A stretch of 6,205 bases of DNA from Chthonomonadaceae bacterium (GTDB lineage: Bacteria; Armatimonadota; Chthonomonadetes; Chthonomonadales; Chthonomonadaceae): contig JANXLO010000761.1 of NCBI GenBank assembly GCA_025355115.1, positions 1 through 6,205 of the forward strand, written 5' to 3'. Position numbers and translations under genes: made by a program. Shown piece by piece: positions 1-6,205 of this stretch. The notes under the pieces are model-generated. The model saw only the letters and a list, made by a program, of their open reading frames with translations. It was not told the DNA's origin and ran no database searches. The number at the start of each line of letters is the position of its first letter. Position 1 is the stretch's first letter.

Positions 1-1206
1 CTCGCCGATCGCAGCGCGGTGCTTTTCTACAACTGGATGTGGAAGAGCGTCGCTGAGAATAAGGCCTGGGACAAGATCGTGCATGAGCTTATCGAGGCGC
101 GCGGCAGCACGTACCAGAACGGCCCGGCGAACTTCTACCGAGTCGAGCGCGGCGCGAACGATCGCATGGAGAACATCGGTCAGGCTTTCCTGGGCGTCCG
201 AATGTCCTGCGCCCGATGCCACAAGCATCCCTTCGACCGCTGGACGACCGACAACTATTGGAACTTCGCCTCCTTCATGGGCAAGGTGAACGCGAGGGGC
301 GGCAGGCTGAACAACGAGGAGATCATCGGCTACGACGCTGGCGCTCGCGTCGTTAATTTGTCAGTGAACGGCAGAAATCGGGGCAAGGTCGCTCCCTGCA
401 CCTATCTCGGCGAGACAGAGCCGGTCAAAGATTCACCTGACATGATCGTCGGCCTGGCGGACTGGATTACTGACCCCAAGAATCCTTTCTTCGCGCGTGC
501 CACCGTCAATCGCCTCTGGTCCTACTATTTCGTTCGCGGCGTAGTGCATCCGGTAGACGATATGCGTGCCACAACTCCCGAAAGCGTTCCGGGCCTGCTG
601 GACGCGCTTGCCAAGGAGCTGGTCGATCGCAAGTACGACATGAAAAGCATCGTCCGGCTGATCCTCAACTCTCGCACCTACCAACTATCCGCGATCCCCA
701 ACGCCTCCAACCAGCAGGACGACCGCTTCTTCTCGCACTTCCTGCCCAAGGCGATGCCTGCTCAGGCTCTGCTGGACGTCGTGAACCAGGCGACAGGCGC
801 ACAGGAGAACTTCGGCTCGTTCCCGGAGCGGTCTCGAGCGGTTCAAGCTGAGGTGCCTTCCGGTTCGCAGTTCCTGAGCGCGTTCGGGCAGTCGCACCGT
901 GAGTTCCTCGCGGACATCGACCCCAAGCTCGAACCTAACCTGGTTCAGACACTCATGATGATCAACTCGCCGTACATCGACGGCAAGATACGACAGGGCA
1001 CGACTGTCAACAACGAGGTCGCTCGCACCGACAACGACGAATCGCTCGTCCGGGCACTCTACATGCGCACGTTCTGCCGCGCTCCCAACTCAACGGAGCT
1101 GAGCAAGTCCGTCGCTCTGATCAAACAGACGCCAGACCGCCGTGAGGGAGCGCAGGATCTGCTCTGGGCTCTGCTCGCCTCACGCGAATTCTTTTTCAAC
1201 CACTAA
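1..1206 (+). CDS. DUF1549/DUF1553 (PSCyt2/PSD1) domain protein, 5'-truncated
   Basis: The reading frame is open from base 1 and ends at TAA 1204-1206, giving 401 visible codons. GTG at 19 is internal, because the frame continues upstream of it without a stop. Family members are usually about 700-1100 residues, so roughly the N-terminal half is missing, including any signal peptide and any PSCyt1 heme domain. Codons 70-74 (208-222) read CARCH, followed by KHPFDRW. This is the conserved end of DUF1549, a c-type heme motif CxxCH with the family's HPFDRW tail. From about codon 158, DPKNPFFARATVNRLWSYYF opens DUF1553. Its later hallmarks, a YDMKSIVRLILNSRTYQLS stretch and a final LLWALLASREFFFNH, are both present, so the C-terminus is complete. 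The biochemical function of the family is unknown. It is typically exported and encoded next to DUF1501, as here, which supports a joint role. Family assignment is firm; heme binding is inferred from the motif. Confidence 0.93.
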   Translation, partial: LADRSAVLFYNWMWKSVAENKAWDKIVHELIEARGSTYQNGPANFYRVERGANDRMENIGQAFLGVRMSCARCHKHPFDRWTTDNYWNFASFMGKVNARGGRLNNEEIIGYDAGARVVNLSVNGRNRGKVAPCTYLGETEPVKDSPDMIVGLADWITDPKNPFFARATVNRLWSYYFVRGVVHPVDDMRATTPESVPGLLDALAKELVDRKYDMKSIVRLILNSRTYQLSAIPNASNQQDDRFFSHFLPKAMPAQALLDVVNQATGAQENFGSFPERSRAVQAEVPSGSQFLSAFGQSHREFLADIDPKLEPNLVQTLMMINSPYIDGKIRQGTTVNNEVARTDNDESLVRALYMRTFCRAPNSTELSKSVALIKQTPDRREGAQDLLWALLASREFFFNH

Positions 1207-1257
1207 AGGCGCAACAGCGACTCCGGCCCTCCTTCAGGGCATCGGGGCAAATCATTC

Positions 1258-1263
1258 GGGAGG
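1258..1263 (+). promoter_or_regulatory. Ribosome binding site for the DUF1501 gene
   Basis: GGGAGG lies 9 nt before the ATG at 1273, a good Shine-Dalgarno match that fixes this start. The 66-nt gap before the gene shows no convincing promoter or terminator, which fits co-transcription with the upstream DUF1549/DUF1553 gene. Confidence 0.75.
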
Positions 1264-1272
1264 TTCTCTGCA

Positions 1273-2598
1273 ATGGATTACAACTGGCTGAGCGACTGCG
1301 AAAAGTTTCATCGCCGCGACATGGTCAAAGTGGGAGTGCTCAGCCTGCTGGGCCTCTCCCTCTCCAAGTACTATGCGCTGGCGGACGGCATGCCCAAGGC
1401 GCAGCCCGGCATGCAGCAGACGGCGGGAACAGCGGACTCCGCTATCCTGATCTGGCTGGCGGGCGGCCCGAGTCACGTCGACACCTTCGACCCGAAGCCC
1501 GACGCCCCGCTCGAGATTCGCGGCAAGTTCAACGCGATCCCAACCAGCGTCAGCGGGATTCAGCTGTCAGAGCACTTGCCCAAAGTGGCTGGCGAGATGG
1601 ACAAGCTGTGCGTCGTCCGCAGCGTCACCAGTCCGACCGGCGCGCATGAGATCGGCACTCATTATATGCTGACCGGCTTCCTGCCCCTGCCCGGCTTCGC
1701 AGTGCCCTCCTACGGCTCGGTCGCTTCCAGCCTGCTCGGCCCGCGCAGCGCGCTTCCGCCCTACATCTCCATTCAGCAGCCCGGCAGCGAAATGGGCGCT
1801 GGCTTTCTCGGCGCATCGCTCAACCCGTTCTACCCCGGAGGCGATCCCGCCAACCCGAATTTCCGCGTCCGCGATCTCGACCGCCCCGCCAGTATGACGG
1901 AGGCCAAGATGGAGCGGCGAAAAGAGCTGCGGGAGACGGTAGACGCTGCTTTCCGGCAGCATGAAAAGGGATCCGACACGGCCCGCGCCGTCGACTCTTT
2001 CTATAATCGCGCCTACACGCTGCTCTCCTCCACGGAGGCCCGCGCCGCATTCGACCTCTCCAAGGAGAAGGCGGAACTGCGCGACTCCTATGGCCGCAAC
2101 AACTTCGGGCAGAGCCTCCTGCTCGCCCGACGCCTGACGGAGGCTGGAGTTCGCTTCTCCACAGTCACGCTCGGCGGATGGGACAACCACTCCAATATCT
2201 TCAACTCACTAGGCGGCGGGCACCTGAATATGTTCGATCAGAGCTTCGCGACCTTCATAGCAGATATGGCGCAACGAGGCCTGCTGAAGCGCACCCTCGT
2301 GATCGTCATGGGCGAATTCGGACGAACTCCCATCATCAATCGCGATGCCGGACGCGACCACTACCCGCGTGTCTTCTCGATGATGCTCGCTGGCGGCGGC
2401 GTCAAGGGCGGCACAATCGTCGGCTCCTCCGACGCGAAGGGCATGGAGCCCGCCTCCGACCCCGTGCGCCCCGAGGACATCGCCGCGACGATCTACCATT
2501 GCCTCGGCATCGACTACACGCAGAGCATCGCCTCCCCGGAGGGCGTCCGCATCACTCTCGCTCGAGGCGGCTCGCATATCCACAAGGCGCTGGGCTAA
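1273..2598 (+). CDS. DUF1501 family exported protein (alkaline phosphatase/sulfatase-like fold)
   Basis: This is a complete 441-residue protein, a normal length for DUF1501 (PF07394). The N-terminus has a Tat-like signal: HRRDMVKVG at residues 13-21, then a hydrophobic run (VLSLLGLSL) ending near ALA at residues 35-37. The RR pair is clear, but the usual F/L after it is replaced by M. Family hallmarks appear in order: LAGGPSHVDTFDPKP at 62-76, GGWDNH at 301-306, MGEFGRTP at 346-353 and GRDHYP at 360-365. D70, D304, H306, E348, D362 and H363 are plausible metal or active-site positions by analogy with the alkaline phosphatase superfamily, but this is inferred and no activity is proven. The protein is expected outside the cytoplasm, together with the upstream DUF1549/DUF1553 protein, its usual genomic partner. 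The start is supported by GGGAGG 9 nt upstream. It is probably translated from the same mRNA as its neighbours. Confidence 0.95.
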   Translation: MDYNWLSDCEKFHRRDMVKVGVLSLLGLSLSKYYALADGMPKAQPGMQQTAGTADSAILIWLAGGPSHVDTFDPKPDAPLEIRGKFNAIPTSVSGIQLSEHLPKVAGEMDKLCVVRSVTSPTGAHEIGTHYMLTGFLPLPGFAVPSYGSVASSLLGPRSALPPYISIQQPGSEMGAGFLGASLNPFYPGGDPANPNFRVRDLDRPASMTEAKMERRKELRETVDAAFRQHEKGSDTARAVDSFYNRAYTLLSSTEARAAFDLSKEKAELRDSYGRNNFGQSLLLARRLTEAGVRFSTVTLGGWDNHSNIFNSLGGGHLNMFDQSFATFIADMAQRGLLKRTLVIVMGEFGRTPIINRDAGRDHYPRVFSMMLAGGGVKGGTIVGSSDAKGMEPASDPVRPEDIAATIYHCLGIDYTQSIASPEGVRITLARGGSHIHKALG

Positions 2599-2609
2599 CC
2601 TGCTCGAAT

Positions 2610-2615
2610 GAGGAG
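2610..2615 (+). promoter_or_regulatory. Ribosome binding site for the WD40 gene
   Basis: GAGGAG ends 5 nt before ATG 2621 and favours this start over the in-frame ATG at 2639 (M7), which has no comparable site. The gap to the DUF1501 stop is only 22 nt, which implies translation from a shared transcript. Confidence 0.8.
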
Positions 2616-2620
2616 TCAAT

Positions 2621-3928
2621 ATGTCTGTTCTTTCACGGATGGCCTATGTTAGACATCGGAAGCGTTTTCGCAGCCTTTCGAACTGCCTGCTCTCCTTACT
2701 GGTTGGTTTCGGGGTAAGCCATGGATTGGCGGCAGGGGCGCAGGCTAAGGCAGCCGTGGGTCAGACACAGAACGGTCAGGCGACCGCACTCAAAGGACAG
2801 TCTCAGCTGAAGTCGCCTGCTGTCGCACCTGGCAAACCGCCGGTTGCTCTGGTCGGTAAGCCCGGTGACCCAACTAAGCTTGACGCCGCCAAAGCGCAAG
2901 AGACTCCCGTCTCTGTAATCGTCAAGCCTAACCGCCAGCTAGGGGAGATAACCGCCCTCGCCTTCAGCCCGGACGGCAAACGGCTTGCGGTTGGGACATT
3001 TGGAGAGGTGGTCCTCTACGATGCGACCAATTGGCAGGTTGTGGCCACGTTTCGGCAAGTCAGTGATCGAGTCCGCTCGTTGGCATTCCATCCGGACGGA
3101 CTGCTATTGGCGATCGGCAGCGGGCAACCCGGCATCTCAGGAACTACCGTCATTTGGGACACCACCAACACCGCGAAGCCCAACGTGCTTCCTAATCAGT
3201 TCGACACAATTGAATCCCTCGCCTTCGATCCGGACGGCAAAGAGCTGCTCATCGGCTCCAACGACAAAAAAGCTCGTTGCTTCACCTCGCTCACCAGCGA
3301 CAACGGCCCGATTCTCGATGCCCACAACGACCGTGTGCAGGCGGTCGCCTTTTCCCCTAAGAGCGGAACCATTTTTCTCACTGGGGGATTGGACCGTATC
3401 GTAAAGGTATGGGATCAGCAGAAGGTCGTCAACGTCATCAATTTCGATCAGAGCGAAGGCGGCATCACGGGCCTCGCCTTTCTGAACAACGCCACGCAGT
3501 TCATCGGCTCCGCTCTGGACGGCAAACTGTACTGGTGGGGCGTCAATCACGACGAACGCAAAAACGCATGGAGCGGCTACCATTTTCGGACAATCATGGC
3601 CCATCCCGGCGGCGTCTACGCCCTGGGGCGCTCAGGGAACGGGCAGCGCATCGTAACCGGCGGCGCGGATAAGATGGTGAGCGTCTGGACTGCCGACAAC
3701 GGCAATAGGGTGCGCGAGTTCAAGGACTCCCCTCAGCCCGTGTATGCCGCGGCCCTCACTCCAGACGGCAAAACGGCAGTCGCAGGCGGGCGAGAGGGAC
3801 TAGTCTATGTATGGGATGTCGAGGCGAACAAGCTGCTGTCCGGCTTCGCTCCCCCTGCCCTCCCCGCTCCCGTCGCTCCTGCCAAGGCATCGCAAATTAA
3901 AGCACCGTCTAGTAAGCATCGTAAATAG
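2621..3928 (+). CDS. Secreted WD40-repeat protein, complete seven-bladed beta-propeller
   Basis: The protein has 435 residues. A long basic n-region (R11, R13, K14, R15, R17) precedes a hydrophobic run at about residues 22-40. A Sec signal peptidase site is likely after AQA at 40-42, so the protein should be extracytoplasmic. Residues 43-105 form a K/P/A/Q-rich, probably disordered linker. Seven WD40-type repeats follow, starting near I110, V151, I197, V239, I282, V332 and V374. Most have an xFxPDG turn and a terminal WD-like dipeptide (YD134, WD180, WD265, WW near 306, WT357, WD399). Seven is the number needed to close one propeller. The tail after residue 410 is P/A/K-rich and ends in HRK. 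No CxxCH motif, protease or kinase domain is present. WD40 propellers usually act as protein-interaction platforms, so a scaffold role beside the DUF1501 and heme proteins is a reasonable inference, but the partner is unknown. Fold call is firm; role is inferred. Confidence 0.92.
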   Translation: MSVLSRMAYVRHRKRFRSLSNCLLSLLVGFGVSHGLAAGAQAKAAVGQTQNGQATALKGQSQLKSPAVAPGKPPVALVGKPGDPTKLDAAKAQETPVSVIVKPNRQLGEITALAFSPDGKRLAVGTFGEVVLYDATNWQVVATFRQVSDRVRSLAFHPDGLLLAIGSGQPGISGTTVIWDTTNTAKPNVLPNQFDTIESLAFDPDGKELLIGSNDKKARCFTSLTSDNGPILDAHNDRVQAVAFSPKSGTIFLTGGLDRIVKVWDQQKVVNVINFDQSEGGITGLAFLNNATQFIGSALDGKLYWWGVNHDERKNAWSGYHFRTIMAHPGGVYALGRSGNGQRIVTGGADKMVSVWTADNGNRVREFKDSPQPVYAAALTPDGKTAVAGGREGLVYVWDVEANKLLSGFAPPALPAPVAPAKASQIKAPSSKHRK

Positions 3929-3943
3929 CTCCTGCATCAGGCT

Positions 3944-3965
3944 CCCCTTCCCTTTAGGGAAGGGG
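3944..3965 (+). repeat. Perfect palindromic hairpin, dispersed-repeat-like
   Basis: CCCCTTCCC (3944-3952) and GGGAAGGGG (3957-3965) are exact reverse complements around a TTTA spacer. The inner T/A can also pair, giving up to 10 bp. A run of G and the GCGAGC repeat follow. There is no T-tract after the stem, so an intrinsic terminator is unlikely. C-rich/G-rich palindromes of this style occur as multicopy intergenic repeats (REP/MITE-like) in many bacteria. Copy number cannot be seen from one window. Confidence 0.6.
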
Positions 3966-3979
3966 CGGGGGGTCAGGCA

Positions 3980-3994
3980 GCGAGCGAAGCGAGC
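3980..3994 (+). repeat. Short GCGAGC direct repeat
   Basis: GCGAGC occurs at 3980-3985 and again at 3989-3994, separated by GAA. It lies just downstream of the 3944-3965 hairpin and is probably part of the same intergenic repeat unit. No function can be assigned. Confidence 0.45.
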
Positions 3995-4028
3995 CCTCCT
4001 ACAAAATTAAATGTCCGCACGAGCGGCC

Positions 4029-4033
4029 GGTGG
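4029..4033 (+). promoter_or_regulatory. Weak ribosome binding site for the heme/PPC gene
   Basis: GGTGG lies only 3 nt before ATG 4037, a much poorer and closer match than the sites of the two preceding genes. No alternative in-frame ATG or GTG is visible just upstream, and the signal peptide begins properly at this ATG. Translation of this gene may therefore be less efficient than that of its neighbours. Confidence 0.4.
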
Positions 4034-4036
4034 ACC

Positions 4037-6187
4037 ATGAATACAATCAACAAAACACGATCAAGGACATCCATCGCGGCGCTTGCATGTCTTTTTGCGT
4101 CAGTTGCTCAGGCCCAAATTCCGCGTATCAACACCTTCTATCCAGTGGGAGGTAAAGCCGGCACGACGGTGACCGTGGAGATTCGGGGCTCGAGTCTGGA
4201 CGGCGGCGGAGTGGTTTTGGTGAATGCACCGGGCGTGACAGGAGCCCTTGTGCCGGGTGGAATCAAAGGCGACGACACTTTCCGGCCCATCTGGGAGTCT
4301 AAGTGCGGCACCTGCCACGAGTTGCGTTCGCCCGGTAATCGCAGTCTCACACCCGCACAGTGGACGGCGACGGTCGACCGCATGATTAAAGCGCGTCAAG
4401 CGCCGATTAATCCCGCCGACCAGCAGAAGATCGTCAAATTTCTTGTGGCCGCGTCCGCTTCGGGGCAGATGGCGGCGCAGCTAAAGATCGCTCCCGAGAC
4501 ACTTCCCGGCCTGTATGAAGTCCGCCTCGTCACGGCGAAAGGCGTATCGACCGCGGGGCTTTTCGAAGTGGGCAATCTACCGGAGATACTTGGGGTGAAC
4601 GGGCGCCGGGAGACCGCGCAGGCAGTCACTCTGCCTGTTATCGCGAATGGCACACTTGCCGCTCGTTCGGAGCGTCATTACTATCGGTTCAGCGCGAAAG
4701 CGGGCCAAAGACTGGTATTCGACCTTAAGGGCTACCGCTACAGTGAACTGACGCAGCTCTTCTTCAATCCACAATTGCGCCTTTTCGACGGAACCGGTAC
4801 TGAGATCGCGGAAAATCATGGTTACTACGACCTCGACCCGTTGATCGACTGGAAGTGCCCCACGGACGGACCTTATACTCTTGAGGTGCGGGACCTCCTC
4901 GGCACGGGCAACCCCTCTTCCGTCTATCGGCTCCGGATGGGGCAACTGCCCTACGACACCGTCCTCTACCCGCCTGCCGCTCAAATGACCGCGCCCTCCT
5001 CGCTCAAAGTCGTCGGCAAAAACACGGAGGGGCTGGCGACTGACTTCACCCTCGTCGCACCCGAACAGACCGGCGTCCAGACGGTCGGAAGTCCTTATGG
5101 GCCGCAGAAAATAGTGGTCTCGCCCTATGCTGTCGTTCGCACTGAGACGAAGCCCGCACAGGCGATCACTTTGCCTGCGGCTCTCGCGGGGCGCATCACC
5201 GTGGCGGGTGCCGCTGATTCCTTCCTGGTCAAGGGGAGCGGGCCAGTCGAGTTCGAGGGTTATGTGAGCCGGATCGGCTCACCCGCGAACATTAAATTCA
5301 CTCTGCTCAATCCGGCGGGGCAGCCGATGGCGGCAAGCGCCAACGACAACCGGATGCGTGTGACGCTTGAGCCAGACAAGAACTATACTCTGAAAGCGGA
5401 GGACATTTCGGGGCGGGGCGGGCAGGACTTCGTGTACTGCATGGAAGCTCGTCCGGCGCATCCTGAAGTCGAGCTCGTGGTGCATCCCTCGAATGTGACG
5501 CTGCGGCCAGGGACGTCGGCGGCCGTTCAGGTGGTTCTGACGCGCAGGGATGGAGTGAAGGGCGAAATTCTGCTCACGGCCACCGATCTCCCACCCGGCG
5601 TGCATGCCAATCCGAAGGGAATACCGGGGGACAGAAACGATGTGCTGTTCATTCTGACTGCGGATTCGAGCGCCGCGCCTGGCGAGAAGCCGTTCCAGAT
5701 CAACGCCACAGTAGTCGCGCAGGGCGCGGACTACACGACCCAGGCTGTCGCGCAGGACGTCTACCAGATGAACAATCAGCCGTTCTATGTCACCCGGACG
5801 AGTTGTGTGGTAGGGGTGAGAGGCAAGGCGGACTACAGCGTCACCTACGATGCCGCGCCGATCAAAGTGCATCCACGCAAAGGCTTCCAGTTCAAAGTCA
5901 AAGTCGCCCGACTTGGCGCGTTCAAAGGCCCCGTACAGATCAAGCTAGAAGGACTGCCCTCCGGATGGGTGGCCAACGCAGAGACTATTCAGCCAGACAA
6001 GACCGAAGTCTCCCTTCTCGTACGACCGGACGGCAACAATACCCAGCCGTTCCTGACCCGTGATCCGAAGCTCCCCCCCATGCGGGCCGTCGTCATCACC
6101 AACTCCGACGAGTTCGAGTTCGTAGCCGGAACGACGACAGTCCAGCCGGACGAGCGCGCGAATATCAAGGATGAAAAGGACAACTAA
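4037..6187 (+). CDS. Secreted multidomain protein with IPT/TIG-like, cytochrome c-like and PPC-type domains
   Basis: This is a complete 716-residue protein. A Sec signal (basic residues K6-R10, hydrophobic 13-24) ends at AQA 24-26. Residues 28-75 (PRINTFYPVGGKAGTTVTVE and onward) start an IPT/TIG-like beta-sandwich. Residues about 80-140 then form a small cytochrome c-like unit with CGTCH at 90-94 and M116 as a possible distal ligand. Residues 146-186, including LPGLYEVRLVTAKGVS, read as the second half of the same sandwich. A PPC (bacterial pre-peptidase C-terminal) domain follows at about 192-305, with HYYRFSAKAGQRLVFDL and VYRLRMGQLP as hallmarks. A second PPC-like segment lies at about 377-473, and Ig-like sandwiches at about 477-563 and 609-664. 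The tail is charged. No protease domain is present, so PPC is not a protease pro-region here. The protein is probably periplasmic or outer-surface and redox-active. It lies 108 nt after the WD40 gene and is plausibly in the same operon. Domain boundaries are approximate; substrate is unknown. Confidence 0.88.
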   Translation: MNTINKTRSRTSIAALACLFASVAQAQIPRINTFYPVGGKAGTTVTVEIRGSSLDGGGVVLVNAPGVTGALVPGGIKGDDTFRPIWESKCGTCHELRSPGNRSLTPAQWTATVDRMIKARQAPINPADQQKIVKFLVAASASGQMAAQLKIAPETLPGLYEVRLVTAKGVSTAGLFEVGNLPEILGVNGRRETAQAVTLPVIANGTLAARSERHYYRFSAKAGQRLVFDLKGYRYSELTQLFFNPQLRLFDGTGTEIAENHGYYDLDPLIDWKCPTDGPYTLEVRDLLGTGNPSSVYRLRMGQLPYDTVLYPPAAQMTAPSSLKVVGKNTEGLATDFTLVAPEQTGVQTVGSPYGPQKIVVSPYAVVRTETKPAQAITLPAALAGRITVAGAADSFLVKGSGPVEFEGYVSRIGSPANIKFTLLNPAGQPMAASANDNRMRVTLEPDKNYTLKAEDISGRGGQDFVYCMEARPAHPEVELVVHPSNVTLRPGTSAAVQVVLTRRDGVKGEILLTATDLPPGVHANPKGIPGDRNDVLFILTADSSAAPGEKPFQINATVVAQGADYTTQAVAQDVYQMNNQPFYVTRTSCVVGVRGKADYSVTYDAAPIKVHPRKGFQFKVKVARLGAFKGPVQIKLEGLPSGWVANAETIQPDKTEVSLLVRPDGNNTQPFLTRDPKLPPMRAVVITNSDEFEFVAGTTTVQPDERANIKDEKDN
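4274..4456 (+). other. Inserted small cytochrome c-like segment within the 4037-6187 gene
   Basis: This encodes residues 80-140 of the heme/PPC protein. It opens with FRPIWESKCGTCHELR, where CGTCH (4304-4318) is the c-heme attachment motif and H94 the proximal ligand. A helical stretch with W109, VDRM (M116) and KIVKFLVAAS follows, the usual order in small monoheme cytochromes c. Sandwich-like sequence flanks it on both sides, so it looks like a nested domain. Heme attachment and the role of M116 are inferred from sequence. Confidence 0.75.
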
Positions 6188-6205
6188 AGTTCGATATTCG
6201 GCGTG

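Noticed and set aside
1226..1240. Small hairpin GCCCT-CCTTC-AGGGC between the first two genes
   Set aside because: The stem is only 5 bp and has no T-tract; it is likely by chance in GC-rich sequence.
1567..2190. 207-codon minus-strand open frame opposite the DUF1501 gene
   Set aside because: It is antisense to strongly conserved DUF1501 motifs, has no recognisable domain, and is explained by GC-rich codon bias of the + strand gene.
2178..2717. 179-codon + strand open frame overlapping the end of DUF1501 and the start of the WD40 gene
   Set aside because: Its translation is rich in Arg/His/Pro, as expected from an out-of-frame reading, and it overlaps two well-supported genes.
3944..3965. 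Intrinsic (Rho-independent) terminator after the WD40 gene
   Set aside because: The stem is strong, but it is followed by C and a G-run with no T-tract, and the next gene on the same strand begins 71 nt later.
4011..4036. ATG at 4011 as an alternative start for the heme/PPC gene
   Set aside because: It is out of frame with the 4037-6187 gene and has no ribosome binding site.
4037..4096. Possible lipoprotein signal with C18 in the heme/PPC protein
   Set aside because: The residues before C18 (A-L-A) do not fit a proper lipobox, whereas AQA at 24-26 is a good signal peptidase I site.
5279..5872. 197-codon minus-strand open frame opposite the heme/PPC gene
   Set aside because: It has no recognisable domain and its composition is typical of an antisense shadow of the real gene.
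6188..6205. Possible further gene or terminator after the heme/PPC gene
   Set aside because: Only 18 nt remain, with no start, ribosome binding site or hairpin visible.

Overview
The window is GC-rich and every supported gene lies on the + strand. It holds the 3' part of a DUF1549/DUF1553 (PSCyt2/PSD1) cytochrome-like gene, a complete DUF1501 gene, a complete secreted WD40 seven-bladed propeller gene, and a complete 716-residue secreted protein with a c-type heme site and several beta-sandwich domains. A DUF1549/DUF1553 gene followed by a DUF1501 gene is a hallmark of Planctomycetota. It also occurs in Verrucomicrobiota, Acidobacteriota and Armatimonadota, so the phylum cannot be fixed from this window. 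No rRNA or other taxonomic marker is present.

Layout: 1-1206 is the DUF1549/DUF1553 gene, cut by the left edge of the window. After 66 nt comes DUF1501 (1273-2598), with a strong ribosome binding site. After only 22 nt comes the WD40 gene (2621-3928), also with a strong ribosome binding site. A 108-nt gap (3929-4036) carries a perfect 9-bp hairpin and a GCGAGC direct repeat, and looks like a dispersed palindromic repeat rather than a terminator. The heme/PPC-type protein (4037-6187) follows, and 18 nt without features close the window.

How the genes fit together: all three complete genes encode proteins with export signals, one Tat-like (DUF1501) and two Sec-type (WD40 and the heme/PPC protein). 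Two of the four proteins carry a CxxCH heme c motif. The simplest reading is a co-transcribed set of extracytoplasmic proteins. It would combine a probable phosphatase/sulfatase-fold protein (DUF1501), a heme-bearing DUF1549/DUF1553 partner, a propeller scaffold and a large heme-bearing adhesion-like protein. The biochemical role of the DUF1549/DUF1553/DUF1501 families is not established, and no substrate can be read from this sequence. The most unusual feature is in the last gene, where a small cytochrome c-like segment appears to be inserted inside the N-terminal IPT/TIG-like beta-sandwich.
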